From Enhydrobacter sp. (lineage in GTDB: Bacteria; Pseudomonadota; Alphaproteobacteria; Reyranellales; Reyranellaceae): DNA of 64,000 bases. This document shows positions 7,407 to 15,569 of the stretch, in pieces. Below the pieces are notes generated by a model that searched no databases, was not told where the DNA came from, and worked only from the letters and a program-made list of their open reading frames with translations. The DNA lies in contig NZ_CP126889.1 of assembly GCF_030246845.1 (NCBI RefSeq), positions 3,343,001 through 3,407,000 of the forward strand, written 5' to 3'. The first letter of the stretch is position 1; every line of letters begins with the position of its first letter. A program made the translations under genes and the position numbers.

Positions 7407-8359
7407 CGGTGGAATTGCGCCACCTGAGATATGCGATCGCAGCGGCCGACCATGGCAGCTTTCGGCGCGCGGCGAGGACACTTTCGGTTGAGGAATCTAC
7501 GCTCAGCCGTCGGATTCGGGACCTCGAGGATGAACTTGGGGCAGCTCTATTCGTGCGACGCGCTAGCGGCGTCCAGCTCACCTACGCGGGGGAACGTTTC
7601 CTCGATCACGCCCGTCGTGCCATGGGAGAGGTGACGCATGCCGTGGTCGAAGTTGGCGCTATAGGGCGCGGGGAAGCTGGCGCGGTGCGCGTTGGGATAT
7701 TCTCGTCACTCGCCTCAGGCTTCTTGGCGGATCTGCTGCGTGAGTACCTGATCAAGCATCCTGACGTGCGGACTGATGTATTCGAAGGAAGTCCGAGCGG
7801 ACATCTCTCGGCCGTCCGGCATCATCAGACCGACATCGCCTTCCTAACGGGTGAGCAGGAAGTCGATGGTTGTGATCGGCTTCATCTTTGGGACGAGCGG
7901 GTTCTCGTTGCGATGCCCCGGCTGCACAGGTTGGCGGACTTTGCCGCGCTCTCATGGGAAGATCTCCACGCCGAGCGGTTCATTGTCAGCGAAGCGGATC
8001 CTGGTCCCGAGATCCATGACTACCTCGTGAAGCATTTAGCCGGGCTGGGCCACCATCCTAGTATCGAACGCCATCGTGTAAGCAGAGACAACCTTATGAA
8101 TTTGGTCTCGATCGGCGGAGGTCTGACGCTGACCAGCGAAGCAACCGTGGGAGCGAACTTTCCAGGGGTTGTTTACAAGCCTCTCGCGGGGGAGCTGTTG
8201 CCATTTTGCGCATTTTGGTCGCCGCGAAACGACAATCCGGCTCTTCGCCGCATGCTTAGCCTCGCGAGAATAATGTCGAATCGCTCTGGGGTGCTCCAGC
8301 AGCGCAGTCGGCACAAGCCGGCGGCTGGCAATCAGGGGTCGATCCTACCCCATCCGTAA
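7403..8359 (+). CDS. Second, translationally coupled LysR-family regulator
   Basis: 318 residues from the GTG at 7403, in a GTGA overlap with the preceding stop; a longer frame upstream is only an overlap with the first LysR gene. The HTH is 'LRHLRYAIAAADHGSFRRAARTLSVEESTLSRRIRDLEDELG', followed by the effector domain starting 'GAVRVGIFSSLASGFLADLL'. Its first effector strand and DNA-binding helices differ from those of the upstream LysR protein, so this is not a recent duplication. Tandem coupled LysR genes are uncommon and may form heteromers. Confidence 0.93.
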   Translation: MTVELRHLRYAIAAADHGSFRRAARTLSVEESTLSRRIRDLEDELGAALFVRRASGVQLTYAGERFLDHARRAMGEVTHAVVEVGAIGRGEAGAVRVGIFSSLASGFLADLLREYLIKHPDVRTDVFEGSPSGHLSAVRHHQTDIAFLTGEQEVDGCDRLHLWDERVLVAMPRLHRLADFAALSWEDLHAERFIVSEADPGPEIHDYLVKHLAGLGHHPSIERHRVSRDNLMNLVSIGGGLTLTSEATVGANFPGVVYKPLAGELLPFCAFWSPRNDNPALRRMLSLARIMSNRSGVLQQRSRHKPAAGNQGSILPHP

Positions 8360-8624
8360 GCGCATTCGCCAAGAGCAAGAGCTGCATCCGCGTTCCGCCG
8401 GGAGGCGTCTCCGCCGGTGCATCTTGCTGGTGGCAGTGAAAACTGACGACGTCCGGTACTAGCGACCGAGCCGCCTATTCGTTTAAGCGTGGTCGGGCCG
8501 TGGCAATGCCACCCAACAATTTTTGTCGTTCGGCCTCGACATCGGGCTCAGCCCCGCATCGCAGTCGGCGCAGGACGCGCTGGATGCCGCGCGCAAGACT
8601 GTTCAGCACAGTGCGGATGGGGCA

Positions 8625-9416
8625 TTAGAACGAATGAGGCCCACTGAACGGTCCGATAAAGCTCAGATGTGAGACAAGTCCGGTTGGCGGCATCCACTGA
8701 TGAAGCCCGACCGCCGGGGGATCCATCATAAAAGTAAGTTCGGCGCCGGGCGCCAAATCCAGGGTCGCTTGATGCGCGCTGCTGGGGGCAACGCAGACCG
8801 TAGTGCCTGCCCAACGAAAGGAGATGGGGCGATGGACATGGCCGCAGAGGATTCGCTCAACGTTTCGGTGGCGTAGCACAATTTCGGCGAGCCGCTCGGC
8901 GCCAACGCGCAATCCCATCTCGTCGATGGCGTCGAGGCCGGTCGCAGCAGGAGGATGGTGCATGAACAAGATGACCGGCTTGTCAGCTTGGGCGAGTCGA
9001 GCATCGAGCCAGTCCAACCGTTCCTGGCACAGCTCTCCATGGCCGTGGCCTTCTGCTAGGGTATCGAGACCAATCAATTGAAGGGGCAAATGCGACACGA
9101 GGTATTGAATATAGCCTGATCGCGGGAGGTACTGATGATGCTGAAATACCTCTCGCAGCGCCTCGCGCTTATCGTGATTGCCCGGAATGATGAATGATGG
9201 GATCGAAAGCTGATCCAGCGCTTCGCGAACAAATCGATATTCTTCCTGCGAGCCTGTGTCCGCGAGGTCGCCGGTCAAGACGAGCAGGTCAGGCAAGGGC
9301 GAAATTCCGCGTAGGTGGTCGATGGCTCTTCGGAAGTGCCCGCGAGTGTCGACGCGCCCGAACAAAGGCGCGGAGGTCGATGCCACGTGAAGGTCGGTGA
9401 TCTGAGCGATGATCAA
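8625..9416 (-). CDS. Calcineurin-like metallophosphoesterase (CpdA/Icc type)
   Basis: 263 residues from the TTG at 9416, chosen because AGGAGA lies six bases upstream; the longer frame to 9473 has no better site. The dinuclear metal motifs appear in order: 'ITDLHV' (DxH), 'LTGDLAD' (GDxxD), 'IPGNHD' (GNHD), 'LFMHHPP' (H) and 'LCGHVHRP' (GHxH). This is the class III cyclic nucleotide phosphodiesterase pattern, with cAMP or other phosphodiesters as likely substrates. It is monocistronic between the LysR pair and the DoxX gene. Confidence 0.9.
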   Translation of the reverse strand: MIIAQITDLHVASTSAPLFGRVDTRGHFRRAIDHLRGISPLPDLLVLTGDLADTGSQEEYRFVREALDQLSIPSFIIPGNHDKREALREVFQHHQYLPRSGYIQYLVSHLPLQLIGLDTLAEGHGHGELCQERLDWLDARLAQADKPVILFMHHPPAATGLDAIDEMGLRVGAERLAEIVLRHRNVERILCGHVHRPISFRWAGTTVCVAPSSAHQATLDLAPGAELTFMMDPPAVGLHQWMPPTGLVSHLSFIGPFSGPHSF

Positions 9417-9593
9417 TTTGAATCTCCTGACGCGGATAGTCGTCCCAGGAAGCGGCCGTCGCCGGCCTAGCATCGATGATCGGGCATGAGCGGGACTTGG
9501 GGAAAGGGAGATGGCGAACGTTCAAGCGGCCGGCCGTATCCGGACGGGCCGCTCGGCGACGCGTCGCCAGCGACGGAAACAGTGAATGCTTAG

Positions 9594-10007
9594 CTAAGGT
9601 AGACCCCGCCACGGCATTAGTTGGCGAACTCGGGGTTCGCGGAAGTAAAGCGCGCCCCAGACGAAAAATCCCATGTAAACGCCGAAGAGTACGTGCGTAA
9701 TCATTGGATCGCCCACGCGCAGTTTCAGGGCGACGGTCGCGCCAAGCAGCGCTGTTTCCAACACCGCGCCGAGAACCGCGGTGCGAGGGAGCAGAAAGAG
9801 CGCAAGGCAGATCAGCTCGATCACGCCCACTGTGAAGTCGAGGTGAGCTGGCCAGCCGAGGCCCGACAGGGTTTGTCGAACCTCGGGCACAGCCACGAGC
9901 TTGATCACGGATGAGAAGCCGAGTAGTGCGCTGATTAGGACGGTGAAAATCCATCCGATTAGACGCTGGACCTTCGAATTGATGAGACCGTCGATCGGTG
10001 TGTTCAT
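9594..10007 (-). CDS. DoxX-like small membrane protein
   Basis: 137 residues from the ATG at 10007, which follows GGGGGG-AAATCG. Four hydrophobic segments are visible: 'LIGWIFTVLISALLGFSSVIKL', 'VGVIELICLALFLLP', 'TAVLGAVLETALLGATVAL' and 'MITHVLFGVYMGFFVWGALYF'. This is the DoxX/DoxD-like inner-membrane fold. It lies 45 bp after an SRPBCC gene and an ArsR gene, and is probably the third gene of that leftward operon. DoxX proteins are linked to redox or stress functions; the role here is open. Confidence 0.85.
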   Translation of the reverse strand: MNTPIDGLINSKVQRLIGWIFTVLISALLGFSSVIKLVAVPEVRQTLSGLGWPAHLDFTVGVIELICLALFLLPRTAVLGAVLETALLGATVALKLRVGDPMITHVLFGVYMGFFVWGALYFREPRVRQLMPWRGLP

Positions 10008-10052
10008 CGATTTCCCCCCTGCCATGCCAAATGCTGGGCTTGGGACTTACAG

Positions 10053-10541
10053 TCAGACACGTTCAGCAGCTGCGAGGTGCTTCGCTAGGCGATCGAGGCC
10101 TTGCGTCACCATGCCCGCAAAGCCCATACGAGCCGCGATATCTCGTTGCTCGAACGACTCAGCCAAGGCCACCAAGTCCCACTTGGTTCGGCCATCGCCG
10201 AGATCCTCGAACGATAGAGTTTGAAGCAGGGACGGCGGACCGTTCGGCTGCGTCACCGCGTTACGCCAGGACAGGCGCTTTGGGGGATCGACCTCGGTGT
10301 AGACGAAGTCCATCGTAATCTTGGTGCCGTCAGGGAACTGCATGATCTGATGCCATGCGCCACCCACGCGGACGTCCATCTCGCACACGGGGCTGGTGAA
10401 ACCTTCGCCGCCCCACCATTGCGTTACATGCTTTGGATCCGTCCAAGCCTTCCAAACCACGTCACGCGGCGCATCGAAGACGCGGCTCATCGTGATCACC
10501 GGCTTTTCTGTAGAGTTCTGGTCTATTTGCGTCGTCATCAT
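10053..10541 (-). CDS. SRPBCC (AHSA1) domain protein
   Basis: 162 residues from the ATG at 10541 (or the adjacent second ATG), preceded by AGAAAGGC. Typical AHSA1 elements are 'ITMSRVFDAPRDVVWKAWTDPKHVTQWWG', 'MDVRVGGAWHQIMQFPDG' and the terminal 'GMVTQGLDRLAKHLA' helix. The 'WWG' motif is a hallmark of the ArsR-linked subgroup. It follows an ArsR gene by 46 bp and precedes a DoxX gene. Confidence 0.9.
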   Translation of the reverse strand: MMTTQIDQNSTEKPVITMSRVFDAPRDVVWKAWTDPKHVTQWWGGEGFTSPVCEMDVRVGGAWHQIMQFPDGTKITMDFVYTEVDPPKRLSWRNAVTQPNGPPSLLQTLSFEDLGDGRTKWDLVALAESFEQRDIAARMGFAGMVTQGLDRLAKHLAAAERV

Positions 10542-10587
10542 GATGCCTTTCTTAGCTATGGAAAATGGGAGCGGGTCCAATCACCGG

Positions 10588-10923
10588 TCAGTCGGTCGAG
10601 GTCACATGGACTGTCCTCAGATATTCCGTGAGCCTATCGAGGCTGCGGTCCCAGAAGTGCCGGTAGTCCGCCAGCCAATCGTCTGCGGCTTGGAGTGCTG
10701 CGGGATTGAAGTGGCATGGGCGAAACTGAGCATCCTTGCGTCGCGAGATGAGGCCAGCGCTCTCCAAGACCTTGAGGTGCTTGGAAACGGCCGCGAGGCT
10801 GATGTCGTAGGGCTCGGCCAGTTCTTTGACGGTTGCGTCGCGGGCGGCAAGCCGTGTCAGAACATCGCGTCTCGTTCTGGCGGACAGCGCGAAGAAGATG
10901 TTGCTTAGTCGATCGTCCGTCAT
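10588..10923 (-). CDS. ArsR-family transcriptional regulator
   Basis: 111 residues from the ATG at 10923; an in-frame TTG at 10947 would lie inside the operator-like repeat and is unlikely. The opening is 'SNIFFALSARTRRDVLTRLA', the recognition helix 'YDISLAAVSKHLKVLESAGLI' and the wing 'SRRKDAQFRPCHFNP'. The C-terminal helix ends 'DWLADYRHFWDRSLDRLTEYL', as in other SRPBCC-linked ArsR proteins. It heads the leftward operon with SRPBCC and DoxX genes. Confidence 0.92.
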   Translation of the reverse strand: MTDDRLSNIFFALSARTRRDVLTRLAARDATVKELAEPYDISLAAVSKHLKVLESAGLISRRKDAQFRPCHFNPAALQAADDWLADYRHFWDRSLDRLTEYLRTVHVTSTD

Positions 10924-10928
10924 CGTAT

Positions 10929-10955
10929 CCAACCGATTGGTTGCCAACGTGTTGG
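10929..10955. promoter_or_regulatory. Paired palindromes before the ArsR start (operator candidate)
   Basis: Two adjoining inverted repeats, CAACC-GATT-GGTTG (10930-10943) and CCAAC-GT-GTTGG (10944-10955), share the half-site CCAAC and lie directly upstream of the ArsR start codon at 10923. The leader has no strong ribosome binding site apart from this stretch, so a bound repressor could block transcription or initiation. The sequence is unrelated to the CTTAGG operator of the second ArsR operon, so each regulator seems to have its own site. Confidence 0.55.
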
Positions 10956-11134
10956 TTGAACAGTGACGAATTGCTCACGCCGCGAATAGGCGCGCTGCAC
11001 GCAACAAAAGGCGCGTGTCACGCAATGAATTGACGCGAAACGGCCGCGCCTCAATATCGGCGCAAGCCGGTGGGCGCCAAGCTTGTCATCGCTGCCCTTG
11101 CACCAAAAACTCCACCCAGCTGGGTGTGCGTCTG

Positions 11135-11854
11135 TTAAGGGCGCTTTCGCCACGCAATCCATGCGTTCCAAAACAGGCTCGAAAAGAAGCTTTCCGGTTG
11201 CTCAAAACCTGCCCGGTCAAGTAGGTCAAATACCGCTTCTGAAGAGTGGGGCGGATCGGCACCTTGTAGAATCTTGCCGAGCTTTTGCTTCACTTCTTCG
11301 CTCGCCGCGCCATGCATTCGCCAACGTTCTCCCCACGCAGCAAGAAGTAGCGGCTTACTGGCGTAGGCATAGCGATTACCGGCTAGAATTAGAGGAGCGC
11401 CCGGCGCGATTCGGTCTGCAATTGCCTTCAGAATGGCGCTCTTCGCGTCATCGCCTGGCAAATGATGCAGCACCCCGAGCATCATGGCGGCGTCAAAATC
11501 TTGGTCTCTCGCGAGACTATCTAAGGTCCCGATATGCAGCATGGTTTTGTCGCTTAGCCCGTGCGCCTCAAGCCGTTCCGCGGCGAGCGCGAGCATTGGC
11601 TGCGAAGGGTCCACGCCGGTAAATTTCCACGTCGGCTCAATTCGGGAAATCGAAATCACCTCTTGGGCGTTGCCACCTATACCGACGATAAGAATCCGCC
11701 GATTTCCGCCAGTTCCAAGCGCAGCAGCCAAGATGCAGGCCGCGAGTTCATGACAAGCGTCATAACCTGCCAGAGCTATTCGACTCTGACTCTCATATTC
11801 TGCGGCTCGGGAGGCATCGAACTTTTTCGTGGGCTCGTTCACGTCGTCGTTCAT
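11135..11854 (-). CDS. Class I SAM-dependent methyltransferase
   Basis: 239 residues from the ATG at 11854, with GGAGAGG seven bases upstream; an earlier ATG at 11872 is possible. 'RILIVGIGGNAQEV' is the glycine-rich motif I, 'WKFTGVDPSQPML' the acidic loop after strand two, 'DFDAAMMLGVLHHLP' motif II/III. This is the small-molecule methyltransferase pattern; substrate unknown. It is convergent with nothing close and divergent from the hypothetical gene at 12000. Confidence 0.88.
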   Translation of the reverse strand: MNDDVNEPTKKFDASRAAEYESQSRIALAGYDACHELAACILAAALGTGGNRRILIVGIGGNAQEVISISRIEPTWKFTGVDPSQPMLALAAERLEAHGLSDKTMLHIGTLDSLARDQDFDAAMMLGVLHHLPGDDAKSAILKAIADRIAPGAPLILAGNRYAYASKPLLLAAWGERWRMHGAASEEVKQKLGKILQGADPPHSSEAVFDLLDRAGFEQPESFFSSLFWNAWIAWRKRP

Positions 11855-11999
11855 GCCGAAGAACCTCTCCATACTGACCACCGCAAGTCGTTCCCAAGAA
11901 GTCGGGAATGGGTAGGCGCGTCAGATGCAATGCAGGGTGCGCCTTGCGCACGAAAGAGAGGCTAGGAAAAACCGGCTCTCTACCTTCCGAGTTCAGAGC

Positions 12000-12419
12000 A
12001 TGACAGCACGCCATCTGACCGTCTTGCATTACCCGCCGCGAAAACACTGGCATTGTGTGGAAATTCGAGAGCCGGTCTGGGAAGAGGTCTCGGCTGCGAT
12101 TCGGCAGATGGACGATGCAGAATTCCCCATCGTCCAATTGAGCTGGAACGATGTAGACTCGTGCTTCGATGACGAGGCGTCGTTCAATATTATCGGTGGC
12201 CCCGCTACTGGGTTCGCCTTGTTCGAATTTTTCCCGGGATGGAAGTTTGATGACCCTGGGGGCGGCGACGAGGACGTCCGCCTTTGGCAAAGTGATCAGG
12301 GCTATTTCTGCAAACGCAGGAATATCATCGTTGACATTGCCCTCGTGCTAAAACTGAGCAAGGTCTATTTCGAGACCGGCTCCTACGATGAGGTTCGGCA
12401 CGCTTGCTCGAGCAGGTGA
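12000..12419 (+). CDS. Hypothetical protein, 139 residues
   Basis: Starts MTARHLTVLHYPPRKH. I do not recognise the family with certainty. The sequence has the look of a small alpha/beta immunity-type protein: 'VWEEVSAAIRQMDDAEFPIVQL' followed by 'DEASFNIIGGPATGFALFEF', 'DPGGGDEDVRLWQSDQGYFCKRRNII' and a C-terminal helix-strand pair. It resembles proteins annotated as Imm1-type immunity proteins in pattern only. No toxin gene is adjacent. It separates the metabolic cargo from the trb operon. Confidence 0.6.
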   Translation: MTARHLTVLHYPPRKHWHCVEIREPVWEEVSAAIRQMDDAEFPIVQLSWNDVDSCFDDEASFNIIGGPATGFALFEFFPGWKFDDPGGGDEDVRLWQSDQGYFCKRRNIIVDIALVLKLSKVYFETGSYDEVRHACSSR

Positions 12420-12470
12420 TCACCGGCGCGGGCGGTGGCGGGCGGAGTAGATCGCGCTTCGAAAATGGGT

Positions 12471-12704
12471 TTACGTAGGAGTGGTGCCATGCTGGCGACG
12501 CGCTTTCGCGAATCCCCGATCTGTCGCCATGAATCGCTGGATCATGTGAGGAAGGAGCTTCACAGGATCGGAAACTGGCTTGCCTGTCTCCCTTGCCAGG
12601 ATTTCCGCATACGCGATGAGCTGCCGATGGACGTCTGCGGGAAGTTCGAATGACACTTTGACGGGCTTATCGTCTTCGAGTGCGGCGAGCTTGAGCTTTG
12701 TCAT
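12471..12704 (-). CDS. DUF2274 protein, last gene of the trb operon
   Basis: 77 residues beginning MTKLKLAALEDDKPVKVSFELP, with 'VHRQLIAYAEILARETGKPV' and 'HMIQRFMATDRGFAKARR'. This is the DUF2274 family, nearly always found immediately downstream of trbI in conjugative elements. The helix layout is ribbon-helix-helix-like (strand VKVSFELP, then two helices), so DNA or protein binding is plausible. It starts two bases after the trbI stop. Confidence 0.9.
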   Translation of the reverse strand: MTKLKLAALEDDKPVKVSFELPADVHRQLIAYAEILARETGKPVSDPVKLLPHMIQRFMATDRGFAKARRQHGTTPT

Positions 12705-12706
12705 CG

Positions 12707-13909
12707 TTATCCCCGATACGGTTCGAGCACGAGGTCGCGGGTGACGATCACGCGGACTGGAAAGCCGGGCCGGATGGTGAGCGTCGGCGCGACGTTCAAC
12801 TGTCGGCGGACGATTTCCTGACCGGCATCGTTGATCGTGTCCTGGCCGCCGTTTCGGATAGCCCTAAGCAATCGGTCGTCGTCGTCGACTGCCAGCTCGG
12901 CGCCCACGCTGAGCAGCGTGGAGAGGCCGGCGGCCTTGGCGAGGTCCCACCAGTGATAATCGACGCCATCCTCGAGGCCTGCATATCCCGCTGCGTCCGC
13001 ACCCGGCTGGCGCTCCAGGACGATGGAACGGCCGTTGGGCAAGATCAGACGATTCCACACCAGCAGCACGCGACGCTGGCCGAACTGCACGGCATTATCG
13101 TACTGGCCGATGATCCGGGTGCCCTGTGGCACGAGGAGTAGTCGGCCAGTCGGGCTGTCATAGATGTTCTCGGTCACCTGAGCCGTGATCTGTCCGGGAA
13201 GGTCGGAGCGAATGCCGGTGATCAATGCGGCGGGGATCACCGCTCCGGCTTGCAGGACGTAGGGCGATGCCGGCGCCATGACGCGATCCGGAGCGACGGT
13301 GCGGCGATCGGTGGCGGCATTGAGGAAGGCTAGTTGCCGATCCTGGGCGCGCTCTTGCGCCGTCGGCGTGTTGAACTGGCCGGGAAGCCCGAGGCCGGTC
13401 AGGTTCGCGTTGGTGGTGCCGGCGCCAGGTGCGGGTGAGGCGGCAATCGACCGCGCTTCCGCCTGGAAGAAGACCCGGCTCGTGCGCGCGGCCTCCTGCT
13501 CGGCGAGTCGACGCTGCTCCGCCGCATCCACGGTTGGCTGGACGGTTGGCGGTACGACCGGTTGTCCGCGATCCTGCGCGCTCAGGATGGGACGGCCCAA
13601 GTCGCCCGGCAGCGGCGGCCCCAGGCGCGGGCCAGTATAGTCGCGTGGCAGGCCGGCGAGTCCATCGGCCGTGGGTCTATTCGTGGTGGAGTAGAGTTCC
13701 TCGTTCCGAGGTCCGACGCTACGGGTTTGGAGCGCATAGATCAGGGCTCCGCCGAGGCCGATTGAGGCTACCAAACCGATCCCTGCCAAGGCTCTCCGGG
13801 ATAGCCGGGTGACCCGGGGCGGATCGCCGCGCAGCCGCATGGGCGCTGCGGCGTCACTCGGGTCTTGCTCCGTCTCGGGGCCGCGGCCAGGGTTTTCAGA
13901 GTCAGTCAT
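12707..13909 (-). CDS. trbI: TrbI, VirB10-like channel protein of the conjugation apparatus
   Basis: 400 residues. A cytoplasmic tail is followed by one membrane helix around residues 40-60 (ALAGIGLVASIGLGGALIYA), a proline-rich linker, and the conserved VirB10/TrbI C-terminal domain with 'AGAVIPAALITGIRSDLPG', 'YDSPTGRLLLVPQGTRIIG' and 'NRLILPNGRSIVL'. TrbI spans both membranes and links the inner complex to the outer pore. The start overlaps the trbG stop by one base. The protein looks intact. Confidence 0.95.
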   Translation of the reverse strand: MTDSENPGRGPETEQDPSDAAAPMRLRGDPPRVTRLSRRALAGIGLVASIGLGGALIYALQTRSVGPRNEELYSTTNRPTADGLAGLPRDYTGPRLGPPLPGDLGRPILSAQDRGQPVVPPTVQPTVDAAEQRRLAEQEAARTSRVFFQAEARSIAASPAPGAGTTNANLTGLGLPGQFNTPTAQERAQDRQLAFLNAATDRRTVAPDRVMAPASPYVLQAGAVIPAALITGIRSDLPGQITAQVTENIYDSPTGRLLLVPQGTRIIGQYDNAVQFGQRRVLLVWNRLILPNGRSIVLERQPGADAAGYAGLEDGVDYHWWDLAKAAGLSTLLSVGAELAVDDDDRLLRAIRNGGQDTINDAGQEIVRRQLNVAPTLTIRPGFPVRVIVTRDLVLEPYRG

Positions 13910-14886
13910 TACGATGGCCTCCCGTCGCTGCGCGAGATCCGGACAGTTTGCTGGTGGTCGCCGCTGCCGAGGCGAAGCTCGGCGGCGCCGAAGAGGCGAT
14001 CGACGATCAGGATGTTCTGGTAGATGCGGCTGTTGACGATCTGGAGTTCGCCTTCCGAGCCGATGACGAAGACCGGCGGCATCTCGCCCTGGACGATGCC
14101 GCGCGGGAACTCGATGTAGACGCGCCGGCCATCGTCATAGATGGCAGTCGGCCGCCACGGTGGATTGTCGCCGCTCAACGCGTAGCGATAGTTGCGCGCA
14201 GCGGCGGCAGGAATGACTGGTGTCGCCGGGACACCTTGGCGCTCCGAGGCGGGAAGTTGCGGATAGGCCCACGCGACGGCCGGCATGTACGGATTGGCGC
14301 CGGCGCGGAGCTCGAGCATGTAGATGCGGTGGTCCGTGGTGATGACCAGGTTCGTCGTGATGTCGGCGCGTGTCGGCTTCACCAGCACGTGGACGCGACG
14401 GGTGATCCCTGATCCGCTTTCGGTGTCGCCGATGATCCACCGCGCGGTATCGCCGGCTGCAATCGGGCCGGCGCCGGTCAGGCTTTCGCCAGGTTCGAGC
14501 GCGATGTCCGTGATCTGTCCCGGCGACGTGTAGACCTGATAGAGCGCGCCTTCTGACCACGGATAAATCTGGATGGCGTTGTAGTAGCCTTCCCGGCGCG
14601 GTTCGACGCGGGCGGCGGCGTTGGCATTCGCCACCCGAAGCGTCGGAGCGTTCGCGACCGCGCCGCCATGGCTCGGCGACCAGACTGGTGGGACGTGCAG
14701 CGGCCGCGGCCGCTCGTCGACGATTGCCGCCGGAACAGCCGGCAATGGCGGGACATCGGAATCATAGCTGATCTGCGGCGGCCTTTGCGTGGCGCATGCG
14801 CTCAGCAGCGTTGCCGAAAGAAGTGCGGCAGGGATTGCGGATTTGCGGAAAGCCGCCTTTGCGGCGCAGATGTTCTCTCGGTTCAT
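13909..14886 (-). CDS. trbG: TrbG, VirB9-like outer-membrane complex protein
   Basis: 325 residues. The N-terminus has a lipoprotein-type signal with the lipobox LSAC at about residues 28-31. The conserved VirB9/CagX part includes 'IYPWSEGALYQVYTSPGQI' followed by 'DIALEPGESL', and 'HVLVKPTRADITTNLVITTD'; the C-terminal domain includes 'AIYDDGRRVYIEFP' and 'VFVIGSEGELQIVNSR'. It would form the outer-membrane ring with TrbI. Overlaps with both neighbours are one base long, so the operon is tightly coupled. Confidence 0.95.
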   Translation of the reverse strand: MNRENICAAKAAFRKSAIPAALLSATLLSACATQRPPQISYDSDVPPLPAVPAAIVDERPRPLHVPPVWSPSHGGAVANAPTLRVANANAAARVEPRREGYYNAIQIYPWSEGALYQVYTSPGQITDIALEPGESLTGAGPIAAGDTARWIIGDTESGSGITRRVHVLVKPTRADITTNLVITTDHRIYMLELRAGANPYMPAVAWAYPQLPASERQGVPATPVIPAAAARNYRYALSGDNPPWRPTAIYDDGRRVYIEFPRGIVQGEMPPVFVIGSEGELQIVNSRIYQNILIVDRLFGAAELRLGSGDHQQTVRISRSDGRPS

Positions 14887-15569
14887 TACCCCAGCTCCCG
14901 CGACCAGTTGATCGCATTGACGTAGATGCCGAGCGGATTAGCCCGCAGCCGCTCCGCGTCTCGCGGCGGTTGCACGACGATGGTGACGATGGCGGTCCAG
15001 CGTTCGGTCGATGCGAGCTGGCCATTGTCGTAATGACGCTCGGTCCAGGCCACGCGGAAGCTGTCGGGCGACGCTCGAATGACGCTCGAGACGTCGACCG
15101 CGACTTGCTGCTTGCCGACCTTGGTGAAGGGGTCGTTGGCGCGCGCGTAGTCGTTCAGGGCCGCCGCGCCACGGTCGGTCGTGAAGTCGTAAGCACGAAG
15201 CCAATTCTGCCGCACGACGATCGGATCGGAGGGGATCGAGCGGACCTGCTCGACGAATCGCGCGAGATGGAAGGCGATCTGCGGATCGGTCGGGCGATAG
15301 TCGGCAACCGCGGGCGCGACGGCCTGGGCTTGGCCGAGATTGTCGACCTGCACCACCCACGGCACGATCGACCCGCGCGCCGATTGCCACACCAAGGCGC
15401 CGGCGAAGGCGGCTGACAAGGCCAGCGAGCCGAAAGCCATCAGCCGCCAGTTCTTCGCCTGCACGCGCGCCGAGCCAATGCGCTCGTCCCAGACCTGTGC
15501 GGCGCGTTGATAGGGAGTCTCGGGCTCGGGTGTCTTGCCGTAGTGCGTGGTGGGTCGCTTGAACATCAC
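14886..15569 (-). CDS. trbF: TrbF, VirB8-like inner-membrane conjugation protein
   Basis: 227 residues with the TrbF pattern: an N-terminal cytoplasmic part 'TPYQRAAQVWDERIGSARVQ', one membrane helix (LMAFGSLALSAAFAGALVW, around residues 43-61), then a VirB8-type periplasmic domain with 'IVPWVVQVDNLGQ', 'QIAFHLARFVEQVRSIP' and 'ARANDPF'. Its start overlaps the trbL stop by four bases. Confidence 0.95.
   Translation of the reverse strand: MMFKRPTTHYGKTPEPETPYQRAAQVWDERIGSARVQAKNWRLMAFGSLALSAAFAGALVWQSARGSIVPWVVQVDNLGQAQAVAPAVADYRPTDPQIAFHLARFVEQVRSIPSDPIVVRQNWLRAYDFTTDRGAAALNDYARANDPFTKVGKQQVAVDVSSVIRASPDSFRVAWTERHYDNGQLASTERWTAIVTIVVQPPRDAERLRANPLGIYVNAINWSRELG

Noticed and set aside
9289..9954. 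Minus-strand frame overlapping the phosphoesterase and DoxX genes
   Set aside because: It has no domain and overlaps two genes with clear motifs in other frames.
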